Shown here in pieces: positions 24,252-32,594 of a stretch of 64,000 bases of DNA. The position numbers and the translations under genes were made by a program. Each line of letters opens with the position of its first letter. Positions within the stretch are counted from its first letter, which is position 1. The notes under the pieces were generated by a model. The model made no database searches. It worked only from the letters and a program-made list of their open reading frames with translations, and was not told where the DNA came from. Source of the DNA: Clostridia bacterium (GTDB lineage Bacteria > Bacillota > Clostridia > Oscillospirales > CAG-382); the NCBI GenBank assembly GCA_017537345.1, contig JAFYKY010000010.1, positions 124,001-188,000 on the forward strand, given 5' to 3'.

Positions 24252-25889
24252 ATGAGTGCGTATTACACAAACAAGCCCATTGTAAAGGTTGCGGCGCTTC
24301 CTGCAGAGGAGGTAAATACGGAGAGGAAAAACCTTATTTTAGGTCTGCCCATACATTCTATTGAAGAAAAGGTGTTCTTTTCCGAAAAAGGGGACCGCCC
24401 CCACGCCAATTACGATACGGATTCCCTTTTGCTTACCGACGGGATATACAGCCCCGACGAAAATTATAAAAACAAGGAATGGTTCCATATAAACAGAGGG
24501 GGAGGACGGCTTATAACCTTTAAGCTTCCCTGCCTGTGCGCTGTGGACGGGTTTCTCTTGAGCACCTGCAGAAACGACGAGGTTGCCGTACGCACGCCCA
24601 CATACGTGAAGATACGCGTATCTGCCGACGGAGAAAACTTTAAAACCGTTTACGATAACGGGGACACCCGTTCCCATATTGACAGACGGAATTTTATAAT
24701 AAAAGGGGATTTTGAAAAAACGCTTGCTTTGTACGTTCAGCTTGCAATAGACGTTGTGCACCACGTTTATATCGATGAATTCGAGGTTTTCGGTTGCACG
24801 GACACTAGCGGCGCCCTGATGCCCGTTGCCGACGGGTTACCCGTGTTCAACGAACATCCCCTTCCCGCAGAGATCAACAAATACCCCAGTGAAGACGTTC
24901 TGGGGGCAAAAAATATTGCCCTTACGTACAATTTCCGCCCTGCCGCCGAGGACAAGGGCTTGCTGACCGAGCAGGACTACCTTCCCCTTACCGCGTATCT
25001 GGACGGGGACGGAAGCATTAAAGACACGTTTATGGACGGATTTTTGTTTTTGCCCGACGTATCTATGGATTACACCCCCCGCGGTCAGTTTGCGGACGGG
25101 TGGCAGGAATATATGGACAGCGTGTTTGTGAAGGGCAAAAATTTAGATGCTTTGAACTCCGCCGCAAAAAAGACGGGGGACGCTTTGGGTAAGCCCGAGC
25201 ACAAGGTAAAGGTATTTTTTACCCTGCTGTATACCTATACCCGCCACGATGAATTCGGTACCGTAAACGGCGAAAAGCTGATTTTCGATAACCCCGAAAG
25301 CCGTAAAAAAGCGATACGCTGGCTTATCGACTATATGCTGGCGGAATACGAAAAGGGCGGATATTCCAACACCGAGGTGGGCGGTTTTTATTGGTTTGAG
25401 GAGGCTCTGAACCCTACGGACAGATACGAAAAAGAAATTATACGGGATACCTGCGAGTATATTCATTCCAAGGGATACAAATGCTTATGGATACCCTATT
25501 TTTGCGCTCTGGGATATGAAGACTGGCAAAGCTACGGCTTTGACTGCGCTTGTATGCAGCCCAACTATATGTTTGATTACGGTATTCCCCAAAGCAGACT
25601 TTACGAAACCGCTGCTCAGGCTTTACGCATGGGAATGTGCGTGGAGCTTGAGATATGGAAGGTGCGGGAAGGCGCGGACAGAAGCATTGACGCCGCGGGC
25701 GTGGAGAATATAAAAAGATATATTCGGTATCTGGAGGCGGGCAAGGAAACGGGGTATATGCTTGCTCCGAAAATATATTACCACGGAAGCGCTATCGGCA
25801 GTATAATTCCCAAGGGATATTGCAGTAAAAATCCCATATACCGCGAAATGTACGATAAAACCTATCTTTTTGCAAAGAAAAAGCTTTGA
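24252..25889 (+). CDS. DUF4855 domain protein
   Basis: 545 residues, no signal peptide. The N-terminal third (about 40-185) looks like a discoidin-type beta-sandwich (LTDGIYS, VKIRVSADGENFKTVYD). The remainder matches DUF4855, a TIM-barrel-like family often found beside glycoside hydrolase genes: YTPRGQFADGW, then GGFYWFEEALNP and an ELEIWKVREG block near 475. The acidic FYWFEE and MCVELEIW motifs look like a glycosidase active site, but no activity is established as far as I know. AAAGAAGG precedes the ATG and it is monocistronic. Confidence 0.8.
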   Translation: MSAYYTNKPIVKVAALPAEEVNTERKNLILGLPIHSIEEKVFFSEKGDRPHANYDTDSLLLTDGIYSPDENYKNKEWFHINRGGGRLITFKLPCLCAVDGFLLSTCRNDEVAVRTPTYVKIRVSADGENFKTVYDNGDTRSHIDRRNFIIKGDFEKTLALYVQLAIDVVHHVYIDEFEVFGCTDTSGALMPVADGLPVFNEHPLPAEINKYPSEDVLGAKNIALTYNFRPAAEDKGLLTEQDYLPLTAYLDGDGSIKDTFMDGFLFLPDVSMDYTPRGQFADGWQEYMDSVFVKGKNLDALNSAAKKTGDALGKPEHKVKVFFTLLYTYTRHDEFGTVNGEKLIFDNPESRKKAIRWLIDYMLAEYEKGGYSNTEVGGFYWFEEALNPTDRYEKEIIRDTCEYIHSKGYKCLWIPYFCALGYEDWQSYGFDCACMQPNYMFDYGIPQSRLYETAAQALRMGMCVELEIWKVREGADRSIDAAGVENIKRYIRYLEAGKETGYMLAPKIYYHGSAIGSIIPKGYCSKNPIYREMYDKTYLFAKKKL

Positions 25890-25986
25890 TCGAGGAAAAA
25901 TTTAAAAAAATTTCTCTGTTTTTTGAAACCAAACGGTTTTTTTGACGGTATTATATGTGAAGGCACAAAACGAAAGGAGCATATAT

Positions 25987-26517
25987 ATGAAAGGCAAGAG
26001 CAAGTGCAAAATACTTAAAGATATCCGCAAGCAGATAGCAAAGGAAAACGATATTGAATTTATAACCAGCGAATGTAAATACCAAGGAGATTGTCTTGGT
26101 ACCTGCCCCAAATGCGAGGCAGAGGTGCGGTATCTTGAAGAGGCGCTGAAAAAGAGAAAGCAGGCGGGAAAAAGAATCGCCGTTGCGGGAATAGCCGCCG
26201 CTTTTGTGGTAGGCTCGTCTTCTTGCGAAATAATAGACAGCATATTCACTACTCAAGGTGATATGGCGCCCGAAGCAGAGCCATCCTACGAAACGGTGGA
26301 CGGGGAAATGCCGTCTGTATCACAGCCGGTTATTACGGACGATTCCGACGATATAGTAACCGAAGGAGAATTGGTCCCCGGAGAAACTCTGCCCGAGGAA
26401 AGCGAAAATCCGGATGAAGTTGTGGAAATGGGAGAACTGCCCGCGGAAGAGGCTTCCCAAGAGGTTTCCGAAGTAGAGCACACCATGGGAGATCCGGCTC
26501 CCGGATACTATGAATAA
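25987..26517 (+). CDS. Cys-motif N-terminal domain protein with one membrane segment (radical SAM partner)
   Basis: 176 residues from the ATG at 25987 (AAAGGAG 7 bases upstream). Residues about 1-55 form a small charged domain with Cys at CKIL and a cluster SECKYQGDCLGTCPKC, a pattern I associate with small proteins next to radical SAM activases in gut anaerobes. A hydrophobic stretch (about 62-78) ends VVGSSSC, which resembles a lipobox but is far from the N-terminus. The remaining roughly 95 residues are very acidic and Pro/Ser-rich. Its stop overlaps the radical SAM start by 8 bases (ATGAATAA), so the two are tightly coupled. It could be a substrate, scaffold or electron partner of that enzyme; function unknown. 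Confidence 0.75.
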   Translation: MKGKSKCKILKDIRKQIAKENDIEFITSECKYQGDCLGTCPKCEAEVRYLEEALKKRKQAGKRIAVAGIAAAFVVGSSSCEIIDSIFTTQGDMAPEAEPSYETVDGEMPSVSQPVITDDSDDIVTEGELVPGETLPEESENPDEVVEMGELPAEEASQEVSEVEHTMGDPAPGYYE

Positions 26518-27130
26518 AGCCCCGATAATTGCCATTTCCCGCCACAGAATGAAGACCGACGGGGACGGTGTGACAACGCTGGTGTGCTTTCACGGCTGTC
26601 CCTTGCGGTGCGTTTGGTGCATAAACCCTTTTTCCTTTGCGGAAGACACCAAAAAGAATATGCTGACCCCCGCAGAGCTGTACCAAAAAACCAAGATAGA
26701 CTCTTTGTATTTTCTTGCAACGGGAGGCGGTGTTACCTTTGGCGGAGGAGAGCCTTTGTTGTATGCGGATTTTTTAAAGGAGTTTCGTCAGGTCTGCGGC
26801 AATGAATGGCATCTCTGCGCCGAAACCTCTTTGAACGTGCCTGCGGAAAACGTGTTGAAGGCGGCGGAGTGTATTGACGTTTTTTACGTGGACTGCAAGG
26901 ACACAAGCCCCGAAATATATTTTTCCTACACGGGCAAGGGCAACGCCCTTATGCTGGAAAACCTGCGTATACTGCTGGACAAGGTGGGAAGCGAGCGGAT
27001 AGTGGTACGCATACCCCTTATCCCCGAATACAACACCGATGAGGACAGGCAGAAAAGCAAAGAATTGCTTGCCCGAATGGGTGTGACCCGTTTTGATCTG
27101 TTTGAATACAGAATAAAGGAGAAAAAGTAA
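26510..27130 (+). CDS. Radical SAM protein, glycyl-radical activase-like
   Basis: 206 residues. A 4Fe-4S radical SAM motif C-x3-C-x2-C (Cys 30, 34, 37, preceded by Cys 26) sits in CFHGCPLRCVWC. GGGVTFGGGEPLL is the GGE motif, and YVDCKDTS and RIPLIPEYN match later strands of PFL-activase-type enzymes. It is shorter than classic PflA (about 245) and lacks the ferredoxin-like insert. No glycyl-radical enzyme gene is nearby. It overlaps the upstream Cys-motif gene by 8 bases, and the lipoprotein gene begins at the very next base after its stop. Confidence 0.85.
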   Translation: MNKAPIIAISRHRMKTDGDGVTTLVCFHGCPLRCVWCINPFSFAEDTKKNMLTPAELYQKTKIDSLYFLATGGGVTFGGGEPLLYADFLKEFRQVCGNEWHLCAETSLNVPAENVLKAAECIDVFYVDCKDTSPEIYFSYTGKGNALMLENLRILLDKVGSERIVVRIPLIPEYNTDEDRQKSKELLARMGVTRFDLFEYRIKEKK

Positions 27131-27700
27131 ATGAAAACACGCATTTTAATTATATTTTTGCTGGCGGCGGTAACCGTGTTTTCCGCCTGCAACAGTCTTG
27201 CTACCCAAAGTAATCCCCCCGTGGGCGCGGGACAGACCGAAAGCAAGGACGGTACGGACGATAACCTTGACGTGGTTACCAGCACCGCAGACGATAACGA
27301 AAGCCGCGAATATTTTCCGGAGCCTCAGCCGCCCAAGGAGATTACCGACGAGATACGGGCGGACGCCGAAAAAACCTATCTTGAAACCGATAAGACTGCT
27401 TATTCCTCGGATGACGTTTTAAGACTACGCATAGTAGTTGCCAGAGAGGATACGTTTTTGGCATACGGAAACTATTGTGACATTCAGGGCTGGGATGAAG
27501 AAACGGGCGAATGGGTAAGTGCGCTTGGCGGCAACGGTGATTTTACCGAGGAGCTTGGCGTTTCCAAGGGCTCCTGCAGCCAGAATATTGACCTTTCCCG
27601 TTTCCCCTTGGAGGATTACCCCAAATACCGAATAGAAAAAGAAGTGCACGTGGATACCATAACGGTAGTTGCATATTCCAACGAATTTACAATAGAATAA
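27131..27700 (+). CDS. Lipoprotein with an Ig-like domain
   Basis: 189 residues. Lipobox at VFSACN (Cys near 20), an acidic low-complexity spacer (about 25-75), then a beta-rich domain (about 80-189): ETDKTAYSSDDVLRLRIVV is typical of the first strands of an Ig-like sandwich in bacterial surface proteins, and the C-terminus (TITVVAYSNEFTIE) of its last strand. Cys residues near 116 and 147 could form a disulfide. The gene follows the radical SAM stop with zero spacing, so the three genes form one operon. Function unknown. Confidence 0.75.
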   Translation: MKTRILIIFLLAAVTVFSACNSLATQSNPPVGAGQTESKDGTDDNLDVVTSTADDNESREYFPEPQPPKEITDEIRADAEKTYLETDKTAYSSDDVLRLRIVVAREDTFLAYGNYCDIQGWDEETGEWVSALGGNGDFTEELGVSKGSCSQNIDLSRFPLEDYPKYRIEKEVHVDTITVVAYSNEFTIE

Positions 27701-27773
27701 GCAAGCGGAATTTCAAAATGCATAAATAAAAGCAAAAAGTGTATAATTGTGCAAAAAAATTTATAAATTTTCA

Positions 27774-27802
27774 TTGACATACGAGCTGTAAAGTGGTATA
27801 TT
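27774..27802 (+). promoter_or_regulatory. Promoter of the TrpXYZ-type importer
   Basis: -35 TTGACA at 27774-27779, 17-base spacer, -10 TATATT at 27797-27802. The leader is about 35 nt, too short for a T-box. Confidence 0.85.
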
Positions 27803-27842
27803 AATAGCATCTTTTATTTATGGTTCAGAAAGGCAAAAGAAA

Positions 27843-28817
27843 ATGAAGAAGATTATTGCATTATTATTAACCTTGCTTATGGTTACAGCATTCACTGCGT
27901 GTGATACTCCCGGCGAAGATGACGGCAAGTTTGTTATCGGCGTTGTTCAGCTTGCTCCTCACCCTGCGTTGGACGCCGCTACACAAGGTTTTATTGATAC
28001 CGTTAAGGCAGAGCTTGGAGAAGAAAACGTTGTTGTTAAAGTTGAGATCGCAGCAGGCGATACCGCTACCTGCGCTCCTATCGTAAGTTCTTTCGTTTCC
28101 GAAGGCGTAGACCTTATTATGGCAAACGCTACTCCCGCACTTCAGTCTGCTGTTGCTGCTACTACAGATATTCCCATTCTCGGCACCTCTGTTACCGAAT
28201 ACGGCGTTGCACTGGGCATAAAGGATTTTAGCGGAATTGTTGGCGGAAACGTTTCCGGCACCTCCGACCTTGCTCCTCTTGACCAGCAGGCGGCTATGGT
28301 TAAAGAATGGTTCCCCGAAGCTAAAACTGTTGGCCTTGTTTACTGTTCTGCAGAAGCTAACTCTCAGTATCAGGTAGACGAGGTTCAGAAAGAGCTTGAA
28401 AAGCTTGGCTTTACCTGCAAGCAGTACGCTTTTGCAGATTCCAACGAAATGCAGTCCGTTGTACAGAAAGCGGCTGACGAATCTGACGTTATCTACCTTC
28501 CCACCGATAACACCGTTGCAAACGCTACCGGTATTATCGACGGTATCTGCCGTCCCATGAAGGTTCCCGTTATTGCTGGCGAAGAAGGAATTTGTTCCGG
28601 CTGCGGTGTTGCAACCCTTTCTATCAACTACTACGACCTCGGTGTAACCACCGGCAAAATGGCAGTTCAGATACTCAAGGGCGAAGCAGACATTTCCACT
28701 ATGGAAGTACAGTACGTTGAACAGGCAAAGCTTTCCAAAAAGTACAACAAAGAAATTTGCGACGAATTGGGTATCACTCCTCCCGAAGGCTACGTTGCAA
28801 TAGAAAAAGCTGACTAA
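27843..28817 (+). CDS. ABC importer substrate-binding lipoprotein (TrpX-like)
   Basis: 324 residues. Lipobox at FTACDT (Cys near 20), then a periplasmic-binding fold of the ABC_sub_bind family: FVIGVVQLAPHPALD at the start, GGNVSGTSDLAP, VIYLPTDNTVANA and GEEGICSGCGVATL. Family members (TrpX in streptococci and clostridia) deliver tryptophan or a related aromatic compound to a two-component permease/ATPase; the ligand here is not proven. Codons are strongly biased (GCT, GTT, GAA), suggesting high expression. A hairpin between it and the permease may stabilise its mRNA. Confidence 0.88.
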   Translation: MKKIIALLLTLLMVTAFTACDTPGEDDGKFVIGVVQLAPHPALDAATQGFIDTVKAELGEENVVVKVEIAAGDTATCAPIVSSFVSEGVDLIMANATPALQSAVAATTDIPILGTSVTEYGVALGIKDFSGIVGGNVSGTSDLAPLDQQAAMVKEWFPEAKTVGLVYCSAEANSQYQVDEVQKELEKLGFTCKQYAFADSNEMQSVVQKAADESDVIYLPTDNTVANATGIIDGICRPMKVPVIAGEEGICSGCGVATLSINYYDLGVTTGKMAVQILKGEADISTMEVQYVEQAKLSKKYNKEICDELGITPPEGYVAIEKAD

Positions 28818-28832
28818 AACATAATATTTTGA

Positions 28833-28858
28833 AGGCGAGATGGAAAACCACCTCGCCT
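28833..28858 (+). promoter_or_regulatory. Intercistronic hairpin
   Basis: AGGCGAG/CTCGCCT with an inner TGG/CCA helix and AAAA loop, in the 84-base gap between the binding-protein and permease genes. There is no T tract. Such hairpins usually protect the abundant 5' message of a binding protein or partly end transcription. Confidence 0.6.
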
Positions 28859-28901
28859 GCATTATCGTAAAGACAAAAATCGGTTTATAGAGGATTTACA
28901 T

Positions 28902-29855
28902 ATGAGCAGTTTTATCAATGCCCTTCCCAGCGCAGTAGCGCAAGGACTTATATGGGGCATAATGGCGATTGGCGTATATATTACGTACAGACTTCTTGAC
29001 GTGGCGGACCTTACGGTTGACGGTTCCTTCTGTACCGGCGGTGCGGTTTGCGCTATGATGATAGTTGCAGGCCACAACGTGTGGGTATCCATGCTGGTAG
29101 CCTTTGTTGTGGGTATGCTTACCGGTTGGGTAACGGGAATACTTCACACAAAGTTGGGAATCCCCGCTATTCTCGCCGGCATCCTTACACAGCTTGCATT
29201 GTGGTCGGTCAACCTTGCTATAATGGCTATGAAAGCAAACCAGCCCATAAATGCCGGCAACTTTAAATTATTGGTTTCTCTCCGTTACCTGCAAGACGTT
29301 GCAAAGGGACAAAAGCCCTTCTATATGCACCCCTTGTTCACGGTAGGTCTGTTTACTGTGGGAATTATCGCTTTGCTTTACTGGTTCTTCGGTACCGAAT
29401 TAGGCGCTTCACTCCGCGCTACGGGAGCAAACGAAAATATGTCCCGCGCACAGGGTATCAATACCAATTTCAACAAGGTTTTGGGACTTATGATCTCCAA
29501 CGGTCTTGTTGCTTTGTCCGGCGCGCTGCTGGCGCAGTATCAAAGCTTTGCAGATATCAATATGGGCAGAGGCGCAATAGTTATAGGTCTTGCCGCAGTT
29601 ATTATCGGTGAAGTTTTGTTTAGCAAAATATTCCGCAACTTTGCTCTCAAGCTGCTTTCGGTAAGTCTGGGCGCAATAATATACTATATAGTTATTCAGG
29701 CAGTAATAAGTCTGTTGGATATCAACTCCAACTATATGAAGCTTATTTCCGCAGTCATCGTTGCAATATTCCTTGCAGTGCCTTATCTGCGCCACAGCTT
29801 CAGAGGCAAGCGTTCAAAGCCCGCTAAAGCCGGAAAGGATAAGACCAATGCTTAA
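28902..29855 (+). CDS. ABC importer permease (TrpY-like)
   Basis: 317 residues, about eight to ten hydrophobic helices, with the branched-chain/BMP-type permease pattern: YITYRLLDVADLTVDGSF early, an LRATGANENMSRAQGIN loop that contacts the ATPase, and a basic C-terminal tail. It forms the membrane channel of the importer whose binding protein and ATPase are its neighbours. It overlaps the ATPase start by 8 bases. Confidence 0.9.
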   Translation: MSSFINALPSAVAQGLIWGIMAIGVYITYRLLDVADLTVDGSFCTGGAVCAMMIVAGHNVWVSMLVAFVVGMLTGWVTGILHTKLGIPAILAGILTQLALWSVNLAIMAMKANQPINAGNFKLLVSLRYLQDVAKGQKPFYMHPLFTVGLFTVGIIALLYWFFGTELGASLRATGANENMSRAQGINTNFNKVLGLMISNGLVALSGALLAQYQSFADINMGRGAIVIGLAAVIIGEVLFSKIFRNFALKLLSVSLGAIIYYIVIQAVISLLDINSNYMKLISAVIVAIFLAVPYLRHSFRGKRSKPAKAGKDKTNA

Positions 29856-30642
29856 AGTACAAAATATATGCAAGGTATTCAATGCCGGAACGGTTAACGA
29901 AAAGGTTGCCATTAACGACCTTTCTCTTGAACTTAAAAAGGGCGATTTTGTTACGGTTATCGGCGGTAACGGAGCGGGAAAAAGCACATTGCTTAACTGC
30001 GTTTCCGGTGCGTATATAACCGACGCGGGCAATATTCTGATCGACGGAGTCGACGTTACTTTCCTGCCCGAGCACAAAAGGGCAAAATATATAGGCAGAG
30101 TTTTTCAGGACCCCATGATGGGCACTGCCGCTACGATGCAGATAGAAGAAAATCTGGCACTGGCTTCCAGACGCGGCAAAATCCGCCTGCTGGGCCCCGG
30201 TATTACCAAAAAGGAAAGAGAAGCATACCGCGAACAGCTTAAAATTTTGGGGCTTGGTCTGGAGGACCGTATGACTGCCAAAGTTGGTCTGCTCTCCGGC
30301 GGACAAAGACAAGCGCTTACTTTGCTTATGGCTACGATGAAACAGCCCAAGCTTTTGCTTCTTGACGAGCATACGGCAGCTCTTGACCCCAAGACCGCGG
30401 CAAAGGTACTTGAAACTACAGAAAAAATTGTAACAAAAAACAACCTTACCACCCTTATGATAACCCATAATATGAAGGACGCCATTGCATACGGCAACCG
30501 TCTTATTATGATGCACGAAGGCAGAGTGGTTGTAGACGTTTGCGGCGAGGAAAAGAAAAACCTTACTGTTGAACAGCTTATGGGACTTTTCTCCAAAACA
30601 AGCGGAAGCGAGATCGCAAACGATAAATTACTTCTTTCATAA
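29848..30642 (+). CDS. ABC importer ATP-binding protein (TrpZ-like)
   Basis: 264 residues from the ATG at 29848, which overlaps the permease stop and has AAAGGA upstream. Walker A GGNGAGKST (about 40), signature LSGGQRQ (about 151), Walker B LLLLDEHTAALD (about 171), and the H-loop in MITHN. The Asp-Glu-His order after Walker B, rather than DEPT, is usual in this BMP/TrpZ branch. It powers the importer. Confidence 0.93.
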   Translation: MLKVQNICKVFNAGTVNEKVAINDLSLELKKGDFVTVIGGNGAGKSTLLNCVSGAYITDAGNILIDGVDVTFLPEHKRAKYIGRVFQDPMMGTAATMQIEENLALASRRGKIRLLGPGITKKEREAYREQLKILGLGLEDRMTAKVGLLSGGQRQALTLLMATMKQPKLLLLDEHTAALDPKTAAKVLETTEKIVTKNNLTTLMITHNMKDAIAYGNRLIMMHEGRVVVDVCGEEKKNLTVEQLMGLFSKTSGSEIANDKLLLS

Positions 30643-30657
30643 AATTCACTTCAATCA

Positions 30658-30690
30658 CCCCAAGAAGCCTAACGGCTTCTTGGGGACCCC
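30658..30690 (+). repeat. Dispersed 3'-end hairpin, copy 2 (GGGGACCCC family)
   Basis: A perfect 12-bp stem CCCCAAGAAGCC / GGCTTCTTGGGG with loop TAAC, followed directly by ACCCC. It starts 15 bases after the ATPase stop, in the same sense. It is the best-preserved of the three copies. Confidence 0.7.
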
Positions 30691-30700
30691 GATAAGAAAA

Positions 30701-30732
30701 ACACACCGAGAAGCTTCTTGGTGTGTTTTTTT
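30701..30732 (+). terminator. Terminator of the TrpXYZ-type operon
   Basis: A perfect 12-bp stem (CACACCGAGAAG / CTTCTTGGTGTG, one G-T pair) followed by T7. It is the second hairpin of the pair, as at 108-187. Confidence 0.9.
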
Positions 30733-30785
30733 GTGTCTTAACGTCGAACCGAGTAATATATTGATATTACGGAGGTTGATATTTT

Positions 30786-31526
30786 TTGGCAGAAATAATA
30801 AACGGAATTTTAATTCCCTTTGTGGGCACGGCTTTGGGTGCCGCCTGCGTATTCTTTTTAAAAGGCACGCTTAAAGACACTTTACGAAAAGCGTTTAACG
30901 GATTTGCCGCAGGAGTTATGGTAGCGGCATCCTTTTTCAGTCTTTTGCTGCCCTCTATCGAACAATCGGAAAGCCTTGGGGCCTTTTGCTTTTTCCCTGC
31001 GGTTTTGGGGCTTCTTGCGGGCTTTGGTTTTTTACTTTTACTTGATATTGTTATACCCCCCATAACCGAAGGCTGTGGGGCTTCCAACCGCCCCTCTATG
31101 CTGTTTTTGGCAGTAACCCTACACAATATACCCGAAGGAATGGCAGTAGGCGTGGTGCTGGCAGGGCTTGCGGCAGAAAATCCGCAGATAACCTCTGCTT
31201 CGGCATTGGCGCTGGCTTTGGGAATAGCGTTTCAGAATTTTCCCGAAGGGGCGATCATTTCCCTGCCTCTGCGGGCACAGGGAAAAGGAAGATTTAAAGC
31301 GTTTTTGTGGGGCGCATTATCCGGTGCGGCAGAGCCGGTGGCGGCGGTATGCACTCTTTTGCTTGCGGGGTTGGTAGTGCCTCTTATCCCCTACTTTTTG
31401 TCCTTCGCCGCAGGAGCTATGTTTTACGTGGTGGCGGAGGAGCTGTTAAAGGAAAATTCCCATATAGGCACTGCGTTTTTCGCTTTGGGGATCTCTCTTA
31501 TGACCGTAATATCCTGCGCACTGTAA
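30786..31526 (+). CDS. ZIP family metal transporter
   Basis: 246 residues, TTG start with GGAGG 10 bases upstream. About eight membrane helices. The metal-binding helices are clear: HNIPEGMAVG (about 112) and QNFPEGAIISLP (about 149), plus Glu in VVAEELL near the end. ZIP proteins move zinc or other divalent cations toward the cytoplasm. The His-rich loop seen in many relatives is missing; that loop holds TEGCGASN instead. It is monocistronic. Confidence 0.9.
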   Translation: MAEIINGILIPFVGTALGAACVFFLKGTLKDTLRKAFNGFAAGVMVAASFFSLLLPSIEQSESLGAFCFFPAVLGLLAGFGFLLLLDIVIPPITEGCGASNRPSMLFLAVTLHNIPEGMAVGVVLAGLAAENPQITSASALALALGIAFQNFPEGAIISLPLRAQGKGRFKAFLWGALSGAAEPVAAVCTLLLAGLVVPLIPYFLSFAAGAMFYVVAEELLKENSHIGTAFFALGISLMTVISCAL

Positions 31527-31529
31527 TAC

Positions 31530-31558
31530 TTGAAAACACGTTAAATTTGGTGTATAAT
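31530..31558 (+). promoter_or_regulatory. Promoter of the alpha/beta hydrolase gene
   Basis: -35 TTGAAA at 31530-31535, 17-base spacer, -10 TATAAT at 31553-31558. Confidence 0.8.
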
Positions 31559-31589
31559 GGGTCTACCCCATTAAAAGGAAGTACGTATA

Positions 31590-32555
31590 ATGATTTTTGA
31601 AAAGCAGATAGAAAAAGTGTTCCGTTCCACTCTTTACCGCAGATGCGATGATGACGGAAGCACATTTTATTTTTCCCATAAGAATTTTAAAGGGTTATCC
31701 GCACAGCCTTACACCTTTGTTTCTTCTATGGGAAACACACTTAAAGGGTATTTTTATTCATACGAAAACCCGAATGAAGACAGACTTATAATCTTCGACC
31801 ACGGTTTTGGCGGCGGTCACCGCTCTTATATGAAGGAAATAGAAATGCTGTGCAGACGGGGTTACAAGGTGTTTTCCTATGACCACACCGGCTGTATGGA
31901 ATCCGAGGGGGACAACACAAACGGCTTTGCACAATCACTCCGCGACCTTGACGATTGCATTACAGCTTTGAAAAAGGACGGTAGCGTGAACACGGCGGAT
32001 ATTTCGGTTATAGGTCATAGCTGGGGCGGATTTTCCACAATGAATATCGCCGCTTTTCATCCCGATATTACCCATATTGTTGTGATAAGCGGTTTCGTTT
32101 CTGTGGAGGAAATGGTTAAACAAAACTTTGCAGGTCTGCTCAAAGGCTACAGAAAGCACATTTTCGGCGTTGAACAAAAAGCAAATCCCGATTACGTGCA
32201 CTTTAACGGTGTAAACACCCTTTCAAAAACAAATGCAAAGGTTTTGCTTGTGTATTCTACCGACGACGCTTTGGTGAAAAAGGAAATACACTTTGATGCT
32301 CTTAAAAACGCACTTGCGGGTAAAGAAAATATAGAATTTCTTTTGGTAGAAAGCAAGGGACACAACCCCAATTACACGCAGGAAGCAGTTAAGCTTTTGG
32401 GCGAATTTGCAGATGCAAAAAGACGGGCAACAGAGAACGATGCTCTGCAAACGGCAGAACAAAAAGAAAACTTTAAAAATTCTTTTGACTGGGATAAAAT
32501 TACCGAGCAGGACGAAAAGGTCTGGGAAAAGATATTTGAAGTTTTAGCAAAATAA
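31590..32555 (+). CDS. Alpha/beta hydrolase
   Basis: 321 residues, no signal peptide. Oxyanion segment FDHGFGGGHRSY, nucleophile elbow GHSWGG with Ser near 144, Asp in VYSTDDALV near 227, and His in ESKGHNPNY near 255, so the Ser-Asp-His triad is complete. The last 60 residues are a charged helical extension rich in Lys/Glu. It is probably a cytoplasmic esterase, lipase-like enzyme or peptidase; substrate unknown. Confidence 0.85.
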   Translation: MIFEKQIEKVFRSTLYRRCDDDGSTFYFSHKNFKGLSAQPYTFVSSMGNTLKGYFYSYENPNEDRLIIFDHGFGGGHRSYMKEIEMLCRRGYKVFSYDHTGCMESEGDNTNGFAQSLRDLDDCITALKKDGSVNTADISVIGHSWGGFSTMNIAAFHPDITHIVVISGFVSVEEMVKQNFAGLLKGYRKHIFGVEQKANPDYVHFNGVNTLSKTNAKVLLVYSTDDALVKKEIHFDALKNALAGKENIEFLLVESKGHNPNYTQEAVKLLGEFADAKRRATENDALQTAEQKENFKNSFDWDKITEQDEKVWEKIFEVLAK

Positions 32556-32560
32556 AACAA

Positions 32561-32590
32561 AAGGCTCTGCGCACGCAGAGCCTTTGTCTT
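32561..32590. terminator. Bidirectional terminator
   Basis: AAGGCTCTGC / GCAGAGCCTT with loop GCAC, between convergent genes. Nearly the same hairpin with loop ATAC ends the P-type ATPase gene at 35496-35526. Confidence 0.85.
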
Positions 32591-32594
32591 TTGT

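Noticed and set aside
27701..27842. T-box leader upstream of the TrpX-like gene
   Set aside because: The promoter lies about 40 bases before the start and there is no T-box sequence or antiterminator.
27867..28862. 331-codon minus-strand frame opposite the binding-protein gene
   Set aside because: Shadow frame rich in Asn/Cys/Phe produced by the biased codons of the real gene.
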